Origin: Sphingomonas sp. Leaf343
GTDB taxonomy: Bacteria; Pseudomonadota; Alphaproteobacteria; Sphingomonadales; Sphingomonadaceae
Assembly: GCF_001423765.1 (NCBI RefSeq)
Contig: NZ_LMPG01000010.1
Location: 187,220-251,219, forward strand
Direction of reading: 5' to 3'
Length of the DNA stretch: 64,000 bases
The notes under the pieces: model-generated
Database searches by the model: none
Told to the model about the DNA's origin: nothing
The model's input: only the letters and a program-made list of their open reading frames with translations
Program-made: the position numbers and the translations under genes
In this document: positions 1 to 7,657 of the stretch, one piece after another
Layout: the number at the start of each line of letters is the position of its first letter
How positions within the stretch are numbered: the stretch's first letter is position 1

Positions 1-14
1 TCGAGGGAGGTCAT
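1..14 (-). CDS. Possible 5' end of the gene downstream of radA (cvpA-like?), cut by the window edge
   Basis: On the minus strand an ATG at 14-12 opens a frame reading M-T-S-L before the window ends. In sphingomonads a cvpA gene often follows radA on the same strand and CvpA proteins often begin in a similar way, so this may be its start. No clear ribosome binding site is seen and only four codons are visible. This is a guess from gene order. Confidence 0.2.
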
Positions 15-103
15 GCGGCAGACTCAAAGCGTTCGTGGCGAGTCCGGTCGAGACACGATTTGTCAGATATGCGCAAGGGCACCTCTGGTCCCGAGGCGTC
101 GAG

Positions 104-1477
104 CTAGCCCCGCCCCAGCATGTGATCCACGAACTGCGCCAGCGTGCGGAAGCCGGAGAGACGCAGCGGCCCGTCGTCCCTCGCCATCGCGGAGGGAACC
201 AGCGCCCGTTCGAAGCCGAGCTTGGCCGCCTCCTTCAGCCGCAGCGGGCCATGCGCCACCGGCCTGATCTCGCCCGACAAGGCGACCTCGCCGAACGCCA
301 CGGCATCGGCGGGCACGGGTCGTTCGCTCATCGCCGAGACGAGTGCGGCGGCGACCGCCATGTCGGCGGCCGGGTCCTGCACGCGGTAGCCGCCGGCGAT
401 GTTCAGATACACCTCCGCCGACGAGAAGCTGAGCCCACACCGCGCCTCCAGCACCGCGAGGATCATCGCCAGCCGCCCCGAATCCCAGCCGACCACCGCC
501 CGCCGCGGCGTCGCCCCGCTGGCGAGCCGGACGGTCAGCGCCTGGATCTCGACCAGCACCGGCCGCGTCCCCTCCAGCGCGGGGAACACGGTCGCGCCCG
601 TCATCCCCTCCTCGCGCTGGGTCAGGAACAGCGCGGACGGATTGGCGACCTCCGCCAGTCCCTCGGTCTGCATCGAGAACACGCCGATCTCGTCCGTGCC
701 GCCGAACCGGTTCTTGATCGCGCGCAGGATGCGATACTGGTGCGACCGCTCGCCCTCGAACGCCAGCACGGTATCGACCATATGCTCCAGCACGCGCGGA
801 CCTGCGATGCTGCCGTCCTTGGTCACGTGCCCGACCAGCACCAGAGCGGTGCCGCGCTCCTTGGCGAAGCGGATCAGTTCCTGCGCGGACGCCCGCACCT
901 GACTGACGGTGCCGGGCGCACCCTCAATCAGGTCGCTGTGCATCGTCTGGATCGAATCGATGACGAGCAACGTCGGCGGCGCGCCCGCCGACAGGGTCGT
1001 CAGGATGTCGCGCGTCGACGTCGCGGCGGCGAGCTGCACCGGCGCGGAGCCCAGACCGAGCCGCCGCGCGCGCAACCGCACCTGATCCGCCGCCTCCTCT
1101 CCCGAAACATAGGCGACGCTGTGCCCGGCGAGCGCCATCTTCGCCGCCGCCTGAAGCAACAGCGTCGATTTGCCGATCCCGGGGTCGCCGCCGATCAGCG
1201 TCGCCGATCCTTCGACGAACCCGCCACCCAGCGCGCGGTCGAACTCCGCGACGCCGCTGGGCAGGCGCGCGGGCAGCGCTACATCGGCGTCGAGCGCGGT
1301 CAGCACGATCGACCGGCCCCCGCCCTGGAGATTGTGCTTGGCATGGAAGGGCGTGACGATGGCCGGTGCTTCCTCGACCAGCGTGTTCCACTCGGCGCAA
1401 TCGGCGCATTGCCCCTGCCACCGCGACGCGACCGAGCCGCAGGCCTGACACACATAGCGTTTCTGGATTTTCGCCAT
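104..1477 (-). CDS. radA: DNA repair protein RadA
   Basis: 457 aa, the usual RadA length. RadA is a DnaB-like, RecA-related ATPase that promotes branch migration during recombinational repair in the cytoplasm. The N-terminus has the four-cysteine zinc finger (CQACG near residue 10, then CADC near 25). A Walker A motif, GGDPGIGKSTLLLQ, lies near residue 95, and the RadA-specific KNRFG motif (AIKNRFGGTDEIG) near residue 255. The C-terminal third is the Lon-protease-like domain. The ATG at 1477 gives a complete zinc finger right after the start. It is divergent from the glycosyltransferase gene at 1582. Orthology is secure. Confidence 0.97.
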   Translation of the reverse strand: MAKIQKRYVCQACGSVASRWQGQCADCAEWNTLVEEAPAIVTPFHAKHNLQGGGRSIVLTALDADVALPARLPSGVAEFDRALGGGFVEGSATLIGGDPGIGKSTLLLQAAAKMALAGHSVAYVSGEEAADQVRLRARRLGLGSAPVQLAAATSTRDILTTLSAGAPPTLLVIDSIQTMHSDLIEGAPGTVSQVRASAQELIRFAKERGTALVLVGHVTKDGSIAGPRVLEHMVDTVLAFEGERSHQYRILRAIKNRFGGTDEIGVFSMQTEGLAEVANPSALFLTQREEGMTGATVFPALEGTRPVLVEIQALTVRLASGATPRRAVVGWDSGRLAMILAVLEARCGLSFSSAEVYLNIAGGYRVQDPAADMAVAAALVSAMSERPVPADAVAFGEVALSGEIRPVAHGPLRLKEAAKLGFERALVPSAMARDDGPLRLSGFRTLAQFVDHMLGRG

Positions 1478-1581
1478 ACCGGTTTCATAGCGGAACGGGA
1501 GGGGAACACAATCGCCCGTGAAGGCGGTTCTCCGGGCGGCGGATGGTCAATCGCCGCCGCCGCCGCTATGGCCCCGCCACC

Positions 1582-2721
1582 ATGCAGCCGAAGGACCTCC
1601 GTGTCGCGCTCTTCAGCGGCAATTACAATTACGTGCGCGACGGTGCCAATCAGGCGCTGAACCTGCTTGTCGGACATCTGCTGGCGCAGGGCGTCGCGGT
1701 GCGCGTCTATTCGCCGACCGTTCCTCAACCCGCCTTTTCCGCGACCGGCGATCTGGTCGACGTGCCGGCGATCCCGATCCCCGGCGGGCGCGGCGAATAC
1801 CGGATCGCGTGCGGATTGCCGGCGAAGGTCCGCCGCGATCTGGAGGCGTTCGCGCCCAATGTCGTGCACGTCTCCGCACCCGACATTCTCGGGCATCGCG
1901 CGATCAGCTGGGCGCGTTCGCGCGGGATCACCACGGTCGCATCGCTGCACACGCGGTTCGAGACGTACCTCCGCTACTATCACCTGTCGGCGCTGGAACG
2001 GCCGCTGGAGCGGATGCTCGCGCGCTTCTACGGGCGCGTCGATACCGTGCTGGTGCCCGGCGACAGCATGGCGCAGATCCTGCGCGGCTGGGGGGTGACG
2101 ACCCCGATCGGTATCTGGTCGCGCGGCGTCAATCACGACCGCTTCTCGCCCGAGCGCCGCGACATGCCGTGGCGGCGCTCGCTGGGTGTCGGGGACGATG
2201 AACTGGCGGTCGGCTTCGTCGGGCGGCTGGTGAAGGAAAAGGGTCTCGACGTCTTCGCCGACATCGCGCGCGCCCTGACGGAGCGGAACGTGCGCCACCG
2301 CGTGCTGGTGATCGGCGACGGTCCGGCGCGCGACTGGTTCGCGAAGGAAGTACCCGACGCGGCATTCGCGGGATTCCAGCGTGGCGACGCGCTGGGCCGC
2401 GCGGTCGCGTCACTCGACACGTTCTTCAACCCGTCGGTGACGGAGACGTTCGGCAACGTCACGCTGGAAGCGATGGCGGCGGCGGTGCCGGTCGTCGCCG
2501 CGCATGCCACCGGCACGACCGATCTGGTCGAGGAAGGCGTCACCGGCTTCCTCGTTTCTCCCCGCGATCCCGCCGCCTATGCCGACGCGATCGCGCGGAT
2601 CGCTGGCGATCCGGCGTTGCGCCGGTCGATGGGCGAGGCTGGCCATGCCCGTGCGGCGGGATATCGCTGGGATGCGATCAATCAGGCGGTGCTGGATACC
2701 TATCTCGCGCTGAAGAACTAG
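1582..2721 (+). CDS. Glycosyltransferase family 4 (GT-B fold)
   Basis: 379 aa. It is a retaining GT-B glycosyltransferase of the GT4/group 1 type, probably using a nucleotide sugar to glycosylate a lipid or polysaccharide. The N-terminal half begins with a glycine-rich first strand (VALFSGNYNYVRDGANQ). The C-terminal half has the nucleotide-sugar signature VGFVGRLVKEKGLDVF and the E-x7-E motif in ETFGNVTLEAMAAAVP. The layout resembles mannosyltransferases of the MgtA/SqdX group, but the sugar and acceptor cannot be told from sequence. An in-frame ATG at 1543 would add a low-complexity Arg-rich leader, so the ATG at 1582 is preferred. It has no operon partner; a repeat element follows. Confidence 0.9.
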   Translation: MQPKDLRVALFSGNYNYVRDGANQALNLLVGHLLAQGVAVRVYSPTVPQPAFSATGDLVDVPAIPIPGGRGEYRIACGLPAKVRRDLEAFAPNVVHVSAPDILGHRAISWARSRGITTVASLHTRFETYLRYYHLSALERPLERMLARFYGRVDTVLVPGDSMAQILRGWGVTTPIGIWSRGVNHDRFSPERRDMPWRRSLGVGDDELAVGFVGRLVKEKGLDVFADIARALTERNVRHRVLVIGDGPARDWFAKEVPDAAFAGFQRGDALGRAVASLDTFFNPSVTETFGNVTLEAMAAAVPVVAAHATGTTDLVEEGVTGFLVSPRDPAAYADAIARIAGDPALRRSMGEAGHARAAGYRWDAINQAVLDTYLALKN

Positions 2722-2739
2722 TCCGAACATCTGGCTCGT

Positions 2740-2820
2740 GTTCCCGCGAAAGCGGGAACCCAGTGGCCGGGCAGGGCAATGGCCGGCTCCGCAACACTGG
2801 GCTCCCGCCTGCACGGGAGC
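2740..2820. repeat. REP-like intergenic palindromic element with two hairpins
   Basis: The first hairpin has a perfect 8-bp stem (GTTCCCGC at 2740-2747, GCGGGAAC at 2752-2759) closed by a GAAA loop. The second has a 7-bp stem (GCTCCCG at 2801-2807, CGGGAGC at 2814-2820). Between them, CCCAGTG (2759-2765) pairs with CACTGGG (2795-2801), so the whole unit can fold as a cruciform. This matches the style of REP elements common between sphingomonad genes. It lies between the convergent ends of the glycosyltransferase and DUF2218 genes and may help end both transcripts. Confidence 0.75.
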
Positions 2821-2830
2821 ACGATGGCCG

Positions 2831-3136
2831 CTACTCCCCCGCCCGCCAGTCGAAGGTCAGCGGCGCTTCGCGAAAAGCGAAGCGGTCGAGGTGGCTTGCA
2901 ACCACCTCGCGCATGCGGGCCGTGTCCTCACCTTCGGGGACGGTCAACAGGATGTCGAGCGTCTCCGGATCGGCACGCATCTCCAGCTTCGATCCGTTCG
3001 GGAAGTCGATCGTGCCCTCCTCCTCGGTGAAGGACACGGTCATCTTGTGGCTCCAGTGCTTTGCGAGCTGCTGGAGGTAGCGGCTGGCCGATTGCGTCGG
3101 CACGCGGGCGACCGAGATCTTGGGCGACACGCTCAT
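2831..3136 (-). CDS. DUF2218 family protein
   Basis: 101 aa small soluble protein matching DUF2218 in length and pattern: SASRYLQQLAKHWSHKM near the N-terminus, a middle segment on acidic residues (EEEGTIDFPNGSKLEM), and the ending HLDRFAFREAPLTFDW. The function is unknown. In other proteobacteria the family is often found next to siderophore-interacting FAD reductases and PadR regulators. The ATG at 3136-3134 overlaps the stop of the padR-like gene (ATGA), so the two are translationally coupled. The expected siderophore reductase is not beside it here. Confidence 0.85.
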   Translation of the reverse strand: MSVSPKISVARVPTQSASRYLQQLAKHWSHKMTVSFTEEEGTIDFPNGSKLEMRADPETLDILLTVPEGEDTARMREVVASHLDRFAFREAPLTFDWRAGE

Positions 3137-3747
3137 TTCAGGCGCTCGATCTTCTGCGCGAGCTCGTCGATCAGGCCGACGACCTCGTGCAGCGTCTCTT
3201 CCGACACGTCGCCGCGCCGCAATCGGCCGCGCACCGCCTGACCGAGGTTCCACATCGCGCGACGGGCCTGCTCACGATCGGTGCGCTCGCTCTGTTCGCC
3301 CATTGCCGCCAGTCGCTGCATCAGCGCCGCGACCTCCTCCTCGCGTTCCGCCAGATGGACGCGACCCTCGTCGGTGACGGCGAAGCGCTTCTTCGTACCC
3401 TCCGCCTGCTGCTCGCCGATCTGGCCCATCTCATCGAGGAGCGTCAGGGTCGGATATACGACGCCAGGGCTGGGGGCATAGGCGCCGCCGGTCAGCGCCT
3501 CGATCCGGCGGATCAGGTCGTATCCGTGGCTTGCCTCGTCCGCAATCAGCTTCAACAGGATCAGGCGAAGCTCGCCGCCGTCGAACATGCGACGGCCGCG
3601 GCCCGGTCGCCCCTCCTCCCCGTGCCCCGGCGTCCATTCGAACGAGAAGCTGCCGCGCGGTCCGCGACCGCCGTGCATGGCTTGGTGCATCGCACGCCTC
3701 ATGTCGTCTTTGGAGCCGCAGCCCCGCTTGTTCATTCCAAACATCAT
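3133..3747 (-). CDS. PadR family transcriptional regulator
   Basis: 204 aa. The core from about residue 55 is the PadR winged helix: a long helix (ELRLILLKLIADEASHGYDLIRRIE), then SPGVVYPTLTLLDEMGQI and a wing (KKRFAVTDEG). The first 50 residues are a Gly/Arg/His-rich extension with an early cysteine and several histidines. This recalls the metal-binding N-terminus of YqjI, the nickel-responsive PadR-like repressor of a siderophore reductase in E. coli. It is divergent from rarA and coupled to DUF2218. Two near-identical palindromic sites lie in its upstream region and are likely autoregulatory operators. Start codons at 3747 or 3744 are both possible. Confidence 0.9.
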   Translation of the reverse strand: MMFGMNKRGCGSKDDMRRAMHQAMHGGRGPRGSFSFEWTPGHGEEGRPGRGRRMFDGGELRLILLKLIADEASHGYDLIRRIEALTGGAYAPSPGVVYPTLTLLDEMGQIGEQQAEGTKKRFAVTDEGRVHLAEREEEVAALMQRLAAMGEQSERTDREQARRAMWNLGQAVRGRLRRGDVSEETLHEVVGLIDELAQKIERLK

Positions 3748-3774
3748 CGTTCCCTATAGTTCTACGATGCAACC

Positions 3775-3822
3775 AAGATATATCTTCGAAAGCCGATCAC
3801 AAGATGCTCCAAGATATATTTT
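3775..3822. promoter_or_regulatory. Candidate PadR operator pair (AAGATATATCTT and AAGATATATTTT)
   Basis: AAGATATATCTT at 3775-3786 is a perfect 12-bp palindrome. A second copy, AAGATATATTTT, sits at 3811-3822 with one mismatch, and both are preceded by CC. The spacing between them is 36 bp. They lie between the divergent padR-like gene (start 3747) and rarA (start 3844), in DNA far more AT-rich than its surroundings. That is where a self-regulating PadR dimer would bind. The assignment to PadR is inferred from position. Confidence 0.6.
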
Positions 3823-3843
3823 CAGCGCCCTCCGATCCAACTC

Positions 3844-5196
3844 ATGGATGACGCCGACGCGCGGACCCCCTACATCGGCGAAATGGATTTGTTCGCCGGG
3901 ATCGAGCCCCCCGCCCCCACCGACGCACCCCCCGCCGATGCCCCGCTCGCGGATCGGCTGCGTCCGCGCACGCTGGACGAGGTCGTCGGGCAGGAGCATC
4001 TGACCGGCGCGGATGGCGCGATCGGGCGGATGGTCGCGGCTGGGCGGCTATCGTCGATGATCCTGTGGGGGCCGCCCGGCACCGGCAAGACGACGATCGC
4101 GCGGCTGCTCGCCGACGCGGTGGGTCTGCGGTTTGCCAGCATCTCGGCGGTGTTCTCGGGTGTCGCCGACCTCAAGCGCGTCTTCGCCGAGGCGAAGGAT
4201 CATGCCCGCGTCGGTAAGCGCACGCTGTTGTTCGTGGATGAAATCCACCGATTCAACCGCGCGCAGCAGGACGGCTTCCTGCCGTTCGTGGAGGACGGCA
4301 CCGTCACGTTGGTCGGCGCGACGACGGAGAACCCGTCGTTCGAGCTCAACGCCGCGCTGCTCAGCCGAGCGCAGGTGCTGATCCTGCACCGGCTGGACCG
4401 TATTGCGCTCGACCGCTTGCTGTCGCGCGGCGAGGAGCTGGAGGATCGGCCCCTGCCCCTCGATGCGGCGGCGCGGGAGGCGCTGATCGCCAGCGCGGAC
4501 GGCGACGGACGCTTCCTGCTCAATCAGGCGGAGACGTTGTTCGCGATCGACCTGCCCGCACCGCTCGACCCGGCCGGACTATCCGCGCTGCTGCAACGGC
4601 GCGTTGCGGTGTACGACAAGGATCGCGAGGGGCATTACGGCCTGATCTCCGCGCTCCACAAATCGATCCGCGGGTCCGATCCTCAGGCAGCGCTCTATTA
4701 TCTAGCACGGATGCTCGTCGCGGGAGAGGAGCCGCTCTACGTGCTGCGACGCCTGACGCGGGCGGCAGTGGAGGATATCGGCCTCGCCGATCCGCAGGCG
4801 CTGGTGCAGTGCATCGCCGCCAAGGACGCCTATGACTTCCTCGGTTCGCCCGAGGGGGAACTCGCGATCGTGCAGGCGTGCCTCTATCTGGCCACCGCGC
4901 CGAAATCGAATGCCGCCTATCTCGCGCAGAAATCGGCGTGGAAGACCGCGAAAGAGAGCGGGTCGATCAGCCCGCCCAAATCGATCCTCGGCGCGCCGAC
5001 CCGGCTGATGCGCGATCTCGGCTATGGCAAGGGCTACGAATACGATCACGATGCCGAGGATGCGTTCTCCGGCGCGCGATACTGGCCCGACGACCTGCCG
5101 CCGCAACGCTTCTACGAACCGACCGACCGCGGGTTCGAAAAGCGCATCGCCGAGCGCATGGCGTGGTGGGACGAACGCCGCGCGAACCGCGATTGA
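3844..5196 (+). CDS. rarA: Replication-associated recombination protein A (AAA+ ATPase)
   Basis: 450 aa, typical for RarA/MgsA, the clamp-loader-like AAA+ ATPase that acts at stalled replication forks. After a Pro/Ala-rich leader come the family motif PLADRLRPRTLDEVVGQEHL, Walker A GPPGTGKTT near residue 77, Walker B LLFVDEIHRFN near 130, and a sensor-type GATTENPSF. The C-terminal half has the tetramerisation and helical region (DPQAALYYLARMLVAGEEP). The stop overlaps the start of the next gene (TGATG), so they are coupled. It is divergent from padR and could be affected by the palindromes between them. Confidence 0.96.
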   Translation: MDDADARTPYIGEMDLFAGIEPPAPTDAPPADAPLADRLRPRTLDEVVGQEHLTGADGAIGRMVAAGRLSSMILWGPPGTGKTTIARLLADAVGLRFASISAVFSGVADLKRVFAEAKDHARVGKRTLLFVDEIHRFNRAQQDGFLPFVEDGTVTLVGATTENPSFELNAALLSRAQVLILHRLDRIALDRLLSRGEELEDRPLPLDAAAREALIASADGDGRFLLNQAETLFAIDLPAPLDPAGLSALLQRRVAVYDKDREGHYGLISALHKSIRGSDPQAALYYLARMLVAGEEPLYVLRRLTRAAVEDIGLADPQALVQCIAAKDAYDFLGSPEGELAIVQACLYLATAPKSNAAYLAQKSAWKTAKESGSISPPKSILGAPTRLMRDLGYGKGYEYDHDAEDAFSGARYWPDDLPPQRFYEPTDRGFEKRIAERMAWWDERRANRD

Positions 5197-6083
5197 TGCG
5201 CGGCAGGGACGCGCATGCGCGGTTCACCCGCTTCGCGTGCTTCGACTGGTCCGGACAGGCGGTGCCCCGCCCGAAGGGACTGGCGCTGGCCATTACCGAC
5301 CGCGACGGCCCGCCGCGTCTGGTCGAGCGGTGCTGGTCGCGCGCGGACGCGCTGGCGTGGTTGCAGGATGTCGCGCGGTCGGGCGAGCCGTGGCTGATCG
5401 GGCTCGACCTGTCGCCGACCTTCCCGTTCTGCGACGAGGGCGCGTACTTCCCCGGCTGGTCGAAAAGCCCCCCCGACGCACGGTCCCTTTGGGCGCTGGT
5501 CGAGGCGCATTGTGCCGGCGACCCCGATCTCGGCGTATCGTCCTTCCTCGGCGATCCGGAGGCTGCGCGATATTTCCGCCAGCACGGCGGCCGGCTCGGC
5601 GACCGGTTCGGCGCGCGCGGCGGTGGCCGGCTCCGCGTCGTGGAAGCGCGCAGCCGCGATACCGGCCAGGGATTGTCGGCGAGCTGCTTCAATCTGGTCG
5701 GCGCGGCGCAGGTCGGCAAATCCAGCCTGACCGGCATGCGCGTCCTCGACCGGCTGAACGGCGTCCTGCCGGTCTGGCCGTTCGATCCCGTCCCGGCAGC
5801 GGGACCGGTGCTGGTCGAGATCTACACCACCAACGCCGCGCGCGCCGCCGGGGTCGGTGGCGGCCGAAGCAAGCTGCGCACCGGCTGCGATCTCGATGCC
5901 GCGCTCGTCCAACTGGGGTCGCCCGCGCATGTGCCGCTCGCCCGCTACGACGATCATGCGACGGACGCGCTGTTGACGGCGGCATGGCTGCGCACCGTGG
6001 CCGAGGATCCGCGATACTGGTCACCCGCGCCCCTGACGCGCAGCATCGCGGCAACCGAAGGCTGGACGTTCGGCGTCCTCTGA
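5196..6083 (+). CDS. DUF429-like protein with predicted RNase H-like fold
   Basis: 295 aa. Acidic residues are placed as in RNase H-like DUF429 proteins: FDWSG near residue 13, LIGLDLSPTFPF near 68, LVEIYTT near 205, and DDHATDALLTAAW near 255. These could form a D-D-E-D metal site. This is a pattern match, not proof of nuclease activity. The ATG at 5196 overlaps the rarA stop (TGATG) and no separate promoter space exists, so it is probably made with RarA. A role in DNA or RNA processing at stalled forks is a reasonable inference. No signal peptide or membrane segment is seen. Confidence 0.7.
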   Translation: MRGRDAHARFTRFACFDWSGQAVPRPKGLALAITDRDGPPRLVERCWSRADALAWLQDVARSGEPWLIGLDLSPTFPFCDEGAYFPGWSKSPPDARSLWALVEAHCAGDPDLGVSSFLGDPEAARYFRQHGGRLGDRFGARGGGRLRVVEARSRDTGQGLSASCFNLVGAAQVGKSSLTGMRVLDRLNGVLPVWPFDPVPAAGPVLVEIYTTNAARAAGVGGGRSKLRTGCDLDAALVQLGSPAHVPLARYDDHATDALLTAAWLRTVAEDPRYWSPAPLTRSIAATEGWTFGVL

Positions 6084-6101
6084 CGCTAAAGACGCCGCCG
6101 T

Positions 6102-6177
6102 GCCGGTTTAGCTCAGCTGGTAGAGCAGCGGTTTTGTAAACCGAAGGTCGCGGGTTCGATTCCTGCAACCGGCACCA
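6102..6177 (+). tRNA. tRNA-Thr (anticodon TGT)
   Basis: 76 nt with the 3' CCA encoded. The acceptor stem GCCGGTT (6102-6108) pairs with AACCGGC (6167-6173), followed by discriminator A. The D arm contains AGCTCAGCTGGTAGAGC, the anticodon stem-loop is CGGTTTTGTAAACCG with anticodon TGT, and the T arm has GGTTCGATTCC. It reads ACA and, by wobble, other threonine codons. It lies just after the DUF429-like gene. Confidence 0.97.
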
Positions 6178-6287
6178 TCATCGCATGATCCACGCGCCCT
6201 TCGGCGGGATGACCAAGTCGAGGGCCGATCTGCCGTCGACCCGCGATCGGGCTGGCCCGCGCCTGCACGCTAGCCTAGGTTCGGGTC

Positions 6288-6491
6288 ATGACCGTAGAAA
6301 AAGCGTATCTTTTCGAACATCGTATCGAACATTATGGCAATGGCGATCTGGATATCTGGATCGTCCTCTCGGCCGCGCGCGGGACTGTTGACCCGATCGC
6401 CAAATGCTATTCGCGCGACGACGCCGTGATGATCGTCGACGCTCTCAATGCGGGTGCCGGCACCGGTCGGCGCGAAGCTGCGGAAGGATGA
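6288..6491 (+). CDS. Small hypothetical protein
   Basis: 67 aa, not recognised. It reads like a folded soluble domain: MTVEKAYLFEHRIEHYG, a strand-rich middle (DLDIWIVLSAARG), and SRDDAVMIVDALNAG near the C-terminus. It has no cysteine pairs or membrane segment. The next small gene overlaps it by ATGA, which supports both being real. No strong Shine-Dalgarno precedes the ATG at 6288. Confidence 0.6.
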   Translation: MTVEKAYLFEHRIEHYGNGDLDIWIVLSAARGTVDPIAKCYSRDDAVMIVDALNAGAGTGRREAAEG

Positions 6492-6610
6492 GCGGGGATC
6501 GCTCGTCAAGGTGGACTCACGCGATCGGGGTGCTGCTCGTCGCGCCCTTCTATGTGGGCCTGTACGTCATCACGCTGTTGGGATCGACGATGCGCGGGAG
6601 GCGCCCCTGA
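6488..6610 (+). CDS. Small single-pass membrane protein (40 aa)
   Basis: 40 codons starting at the ATG that overlaps the stop of the preceding gene (ATGA). The protein has a short polar and basic head (MSGDRSSRWTH), one hydrophobic segment of about 20 residues (IGVLLVAPFYVGLYVITLLG), and a basic tail (MRGRRP). This is the usual architecture of bacterial small membrane proteins. GGAAGGATG lies at the overlap and may act as the ribosome site. It is too short for family assignment. Confidence 0.5.
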   Translation: MSGDRSSRWTHAIGVLLVAPFYVGLYVITLLGSTMRGRRP

Positions 6611-6648
6611 TGCGACCCGGTCGCTCTGCGGTCGATGGCCTTCCATAG

Positions 6649-6682
6649 AAAAAGCCGCCGACCTCGCGGCCGGCGGCTTTCT
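6649..6682 (-). terminator. Rho-independent terminator, probably bidirectional
   Basis: A perfect 10-bp stem (AAAGCCGCCG at 6651-6660, CGGCGGCTTT at 6671-6680) encloses a 10-nt loop. On the minus strand it is followed by a run of five T, so it ends the PEP-CTERM gene transcript 22 bp after its stop. In the plus direction the T tract is shorter. Confidence 0.85.
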
Positions 6683-6704
6683 TGAGTCCGCTGGGTCGAT
6701 CGGA

Positions 6705-7265
6705 TCAGGCGAACGACACCTTGGTCCTCGTCCGGCGACGCATCGCACCGCCGACCAGACCGACACCGGCGATCATCATCGCCCAGGTCGTCGGCTCCGG
6801 CACGCCGACTACGTTGAAATTCCCCGCGAAAGTCGAGGTCGGACCATAAGCGCGACCTGCGATCGTCAGCGTGTAGGTACCGGCCGAAATCATCAAGGGC
6901 GTAATGCCCCAGACTTCGGTCAGCGACAACGGCTCGCCTAGCAGGCGGCTATACGCGAGAGGTGAGGTCAGCGATCCACCGGTCAGCGTGCCCGACGTGA
7001 AGTCGATGTCGCTGTCCAGACCGTTGCGGCTGGCGGCGTTGGTGAAGTCCGACGCCAGAACGCCGCTGCGCGTCACGATGAAGGTGAAGGTGTTCGTAAA
7101 CGTCATGTCGCCGATGGCGCTGTTGCCGAACGTCCCGCTGTTCGCCGTGCCGCTGAACAGGTTGTAGGTCGCGCCCACACCGGTCGAACTCTGCGCGGCG
7201 GCGATCGACGGCGTCAGAACTGCTGCGCCCAGGCCCAGTACCGCCAAGCGAATCATCATGTTCAT
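6705..7265 (-). CDS. PEPxxWA-CTERM sorting domain-containing protein
   Basis: 186 aa exported protein. The N-terminus is a signal peptide (MIRLAVLGLGAAVLTPSIAAAQ). The C-terminus has the PEP-CTERM signal: VPEPTTWAMMIAGVGLVGG, a hydrophobic helix, and an Arg-rich end (MRRRTRTK). Such proteins are cut and sorted by an exosortase-type system, often for surface display or exopolysaccharide-linked roles. The PEPxxWA variant is typical of sphingomonads. The mature part is Ser/Thr/Gly-rich and predicted to be beta-structured. The ATG at 7265 is preceded by GGGGGAAG. No exosortase is encoded in this window. Confidence 0.9.
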   Translation of the reverse strand: MNMMIRLAVLGLGAAVLTPSIAAAQSSTGVGATYNLFSGTANSGTFGNSAIGDMTFTNTFTFIVTRSGVLASDFTNAASRNGLDSDIDFTSGTLTGGSLTSPLAYSRLLGEPLSLTEVWGITPLMISAGTYTLTIAGRAYGPTSTFAGNFNVVGVPEPTTWAMMIAGVGLVGGAMRRRTRTKVSFA

Positions 7266-7657
7266 GTGTCTTCCCCCGATAGAAGCTGCGTCGTCAGCTT
7301 TGATCCCCTGATCTATCCCACATTTTCAATTTTTTAACAGCATGATTCCGCGGGCCGATTCCGATCAGGGCTATAGGCTACCGATTCTCAATCCGTTGAG
7401 GTTTTCGGAAATCCGCGAGAGCACCGCATCTTGCCACCGGACGGATGTTTGACGGCAGTCGGCACCGCGACGTTGCTGCGGTGGCCATGAACGAAATGTC
7501 ATCCTGCACGATGCAGCTAAGTCGTTGATGCCTGGTTATGCGACCGACCCGGACCGAATTGGCGGACCGTCGCGATCAGGGAAGTGACGGGATTGTCGCA
7601 CGAGTACGGCCTGCGGATCTCCGCCTGTGTGGTTCGAATGCCCTTCGGACGGCGTCG
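7266..7657. other. Intergenic region between divergent genes, no gene seen
   Basis: 392 bases upstream of both the PEP-CTERM gene (minus) and the ArsB-like gene (plus). It includes an AT-rich tract (TTTTCAATTTTTTAACA near 7323) that may belong to the PEP-CTERM promoter. An open frame extends from 7538 into the permease, but its first 40 residues are Arg-rich and unlike a permease N-terminus. No RNA gene or convincing promoter was found. Confidence 0.5.

Noticed and set aside
35..1660. A 541-codon plus-strand frame opposite radA
   Set aside because: RadA is certain on the minus strand; this frame has chance composition.
7538..7657. N-terminal extension of the ArsB-like permease
   Set aside because: The added 40 residues are Arg/Asp-rich and unlike any permease start; the ATG at 7658 begins at the first helix.
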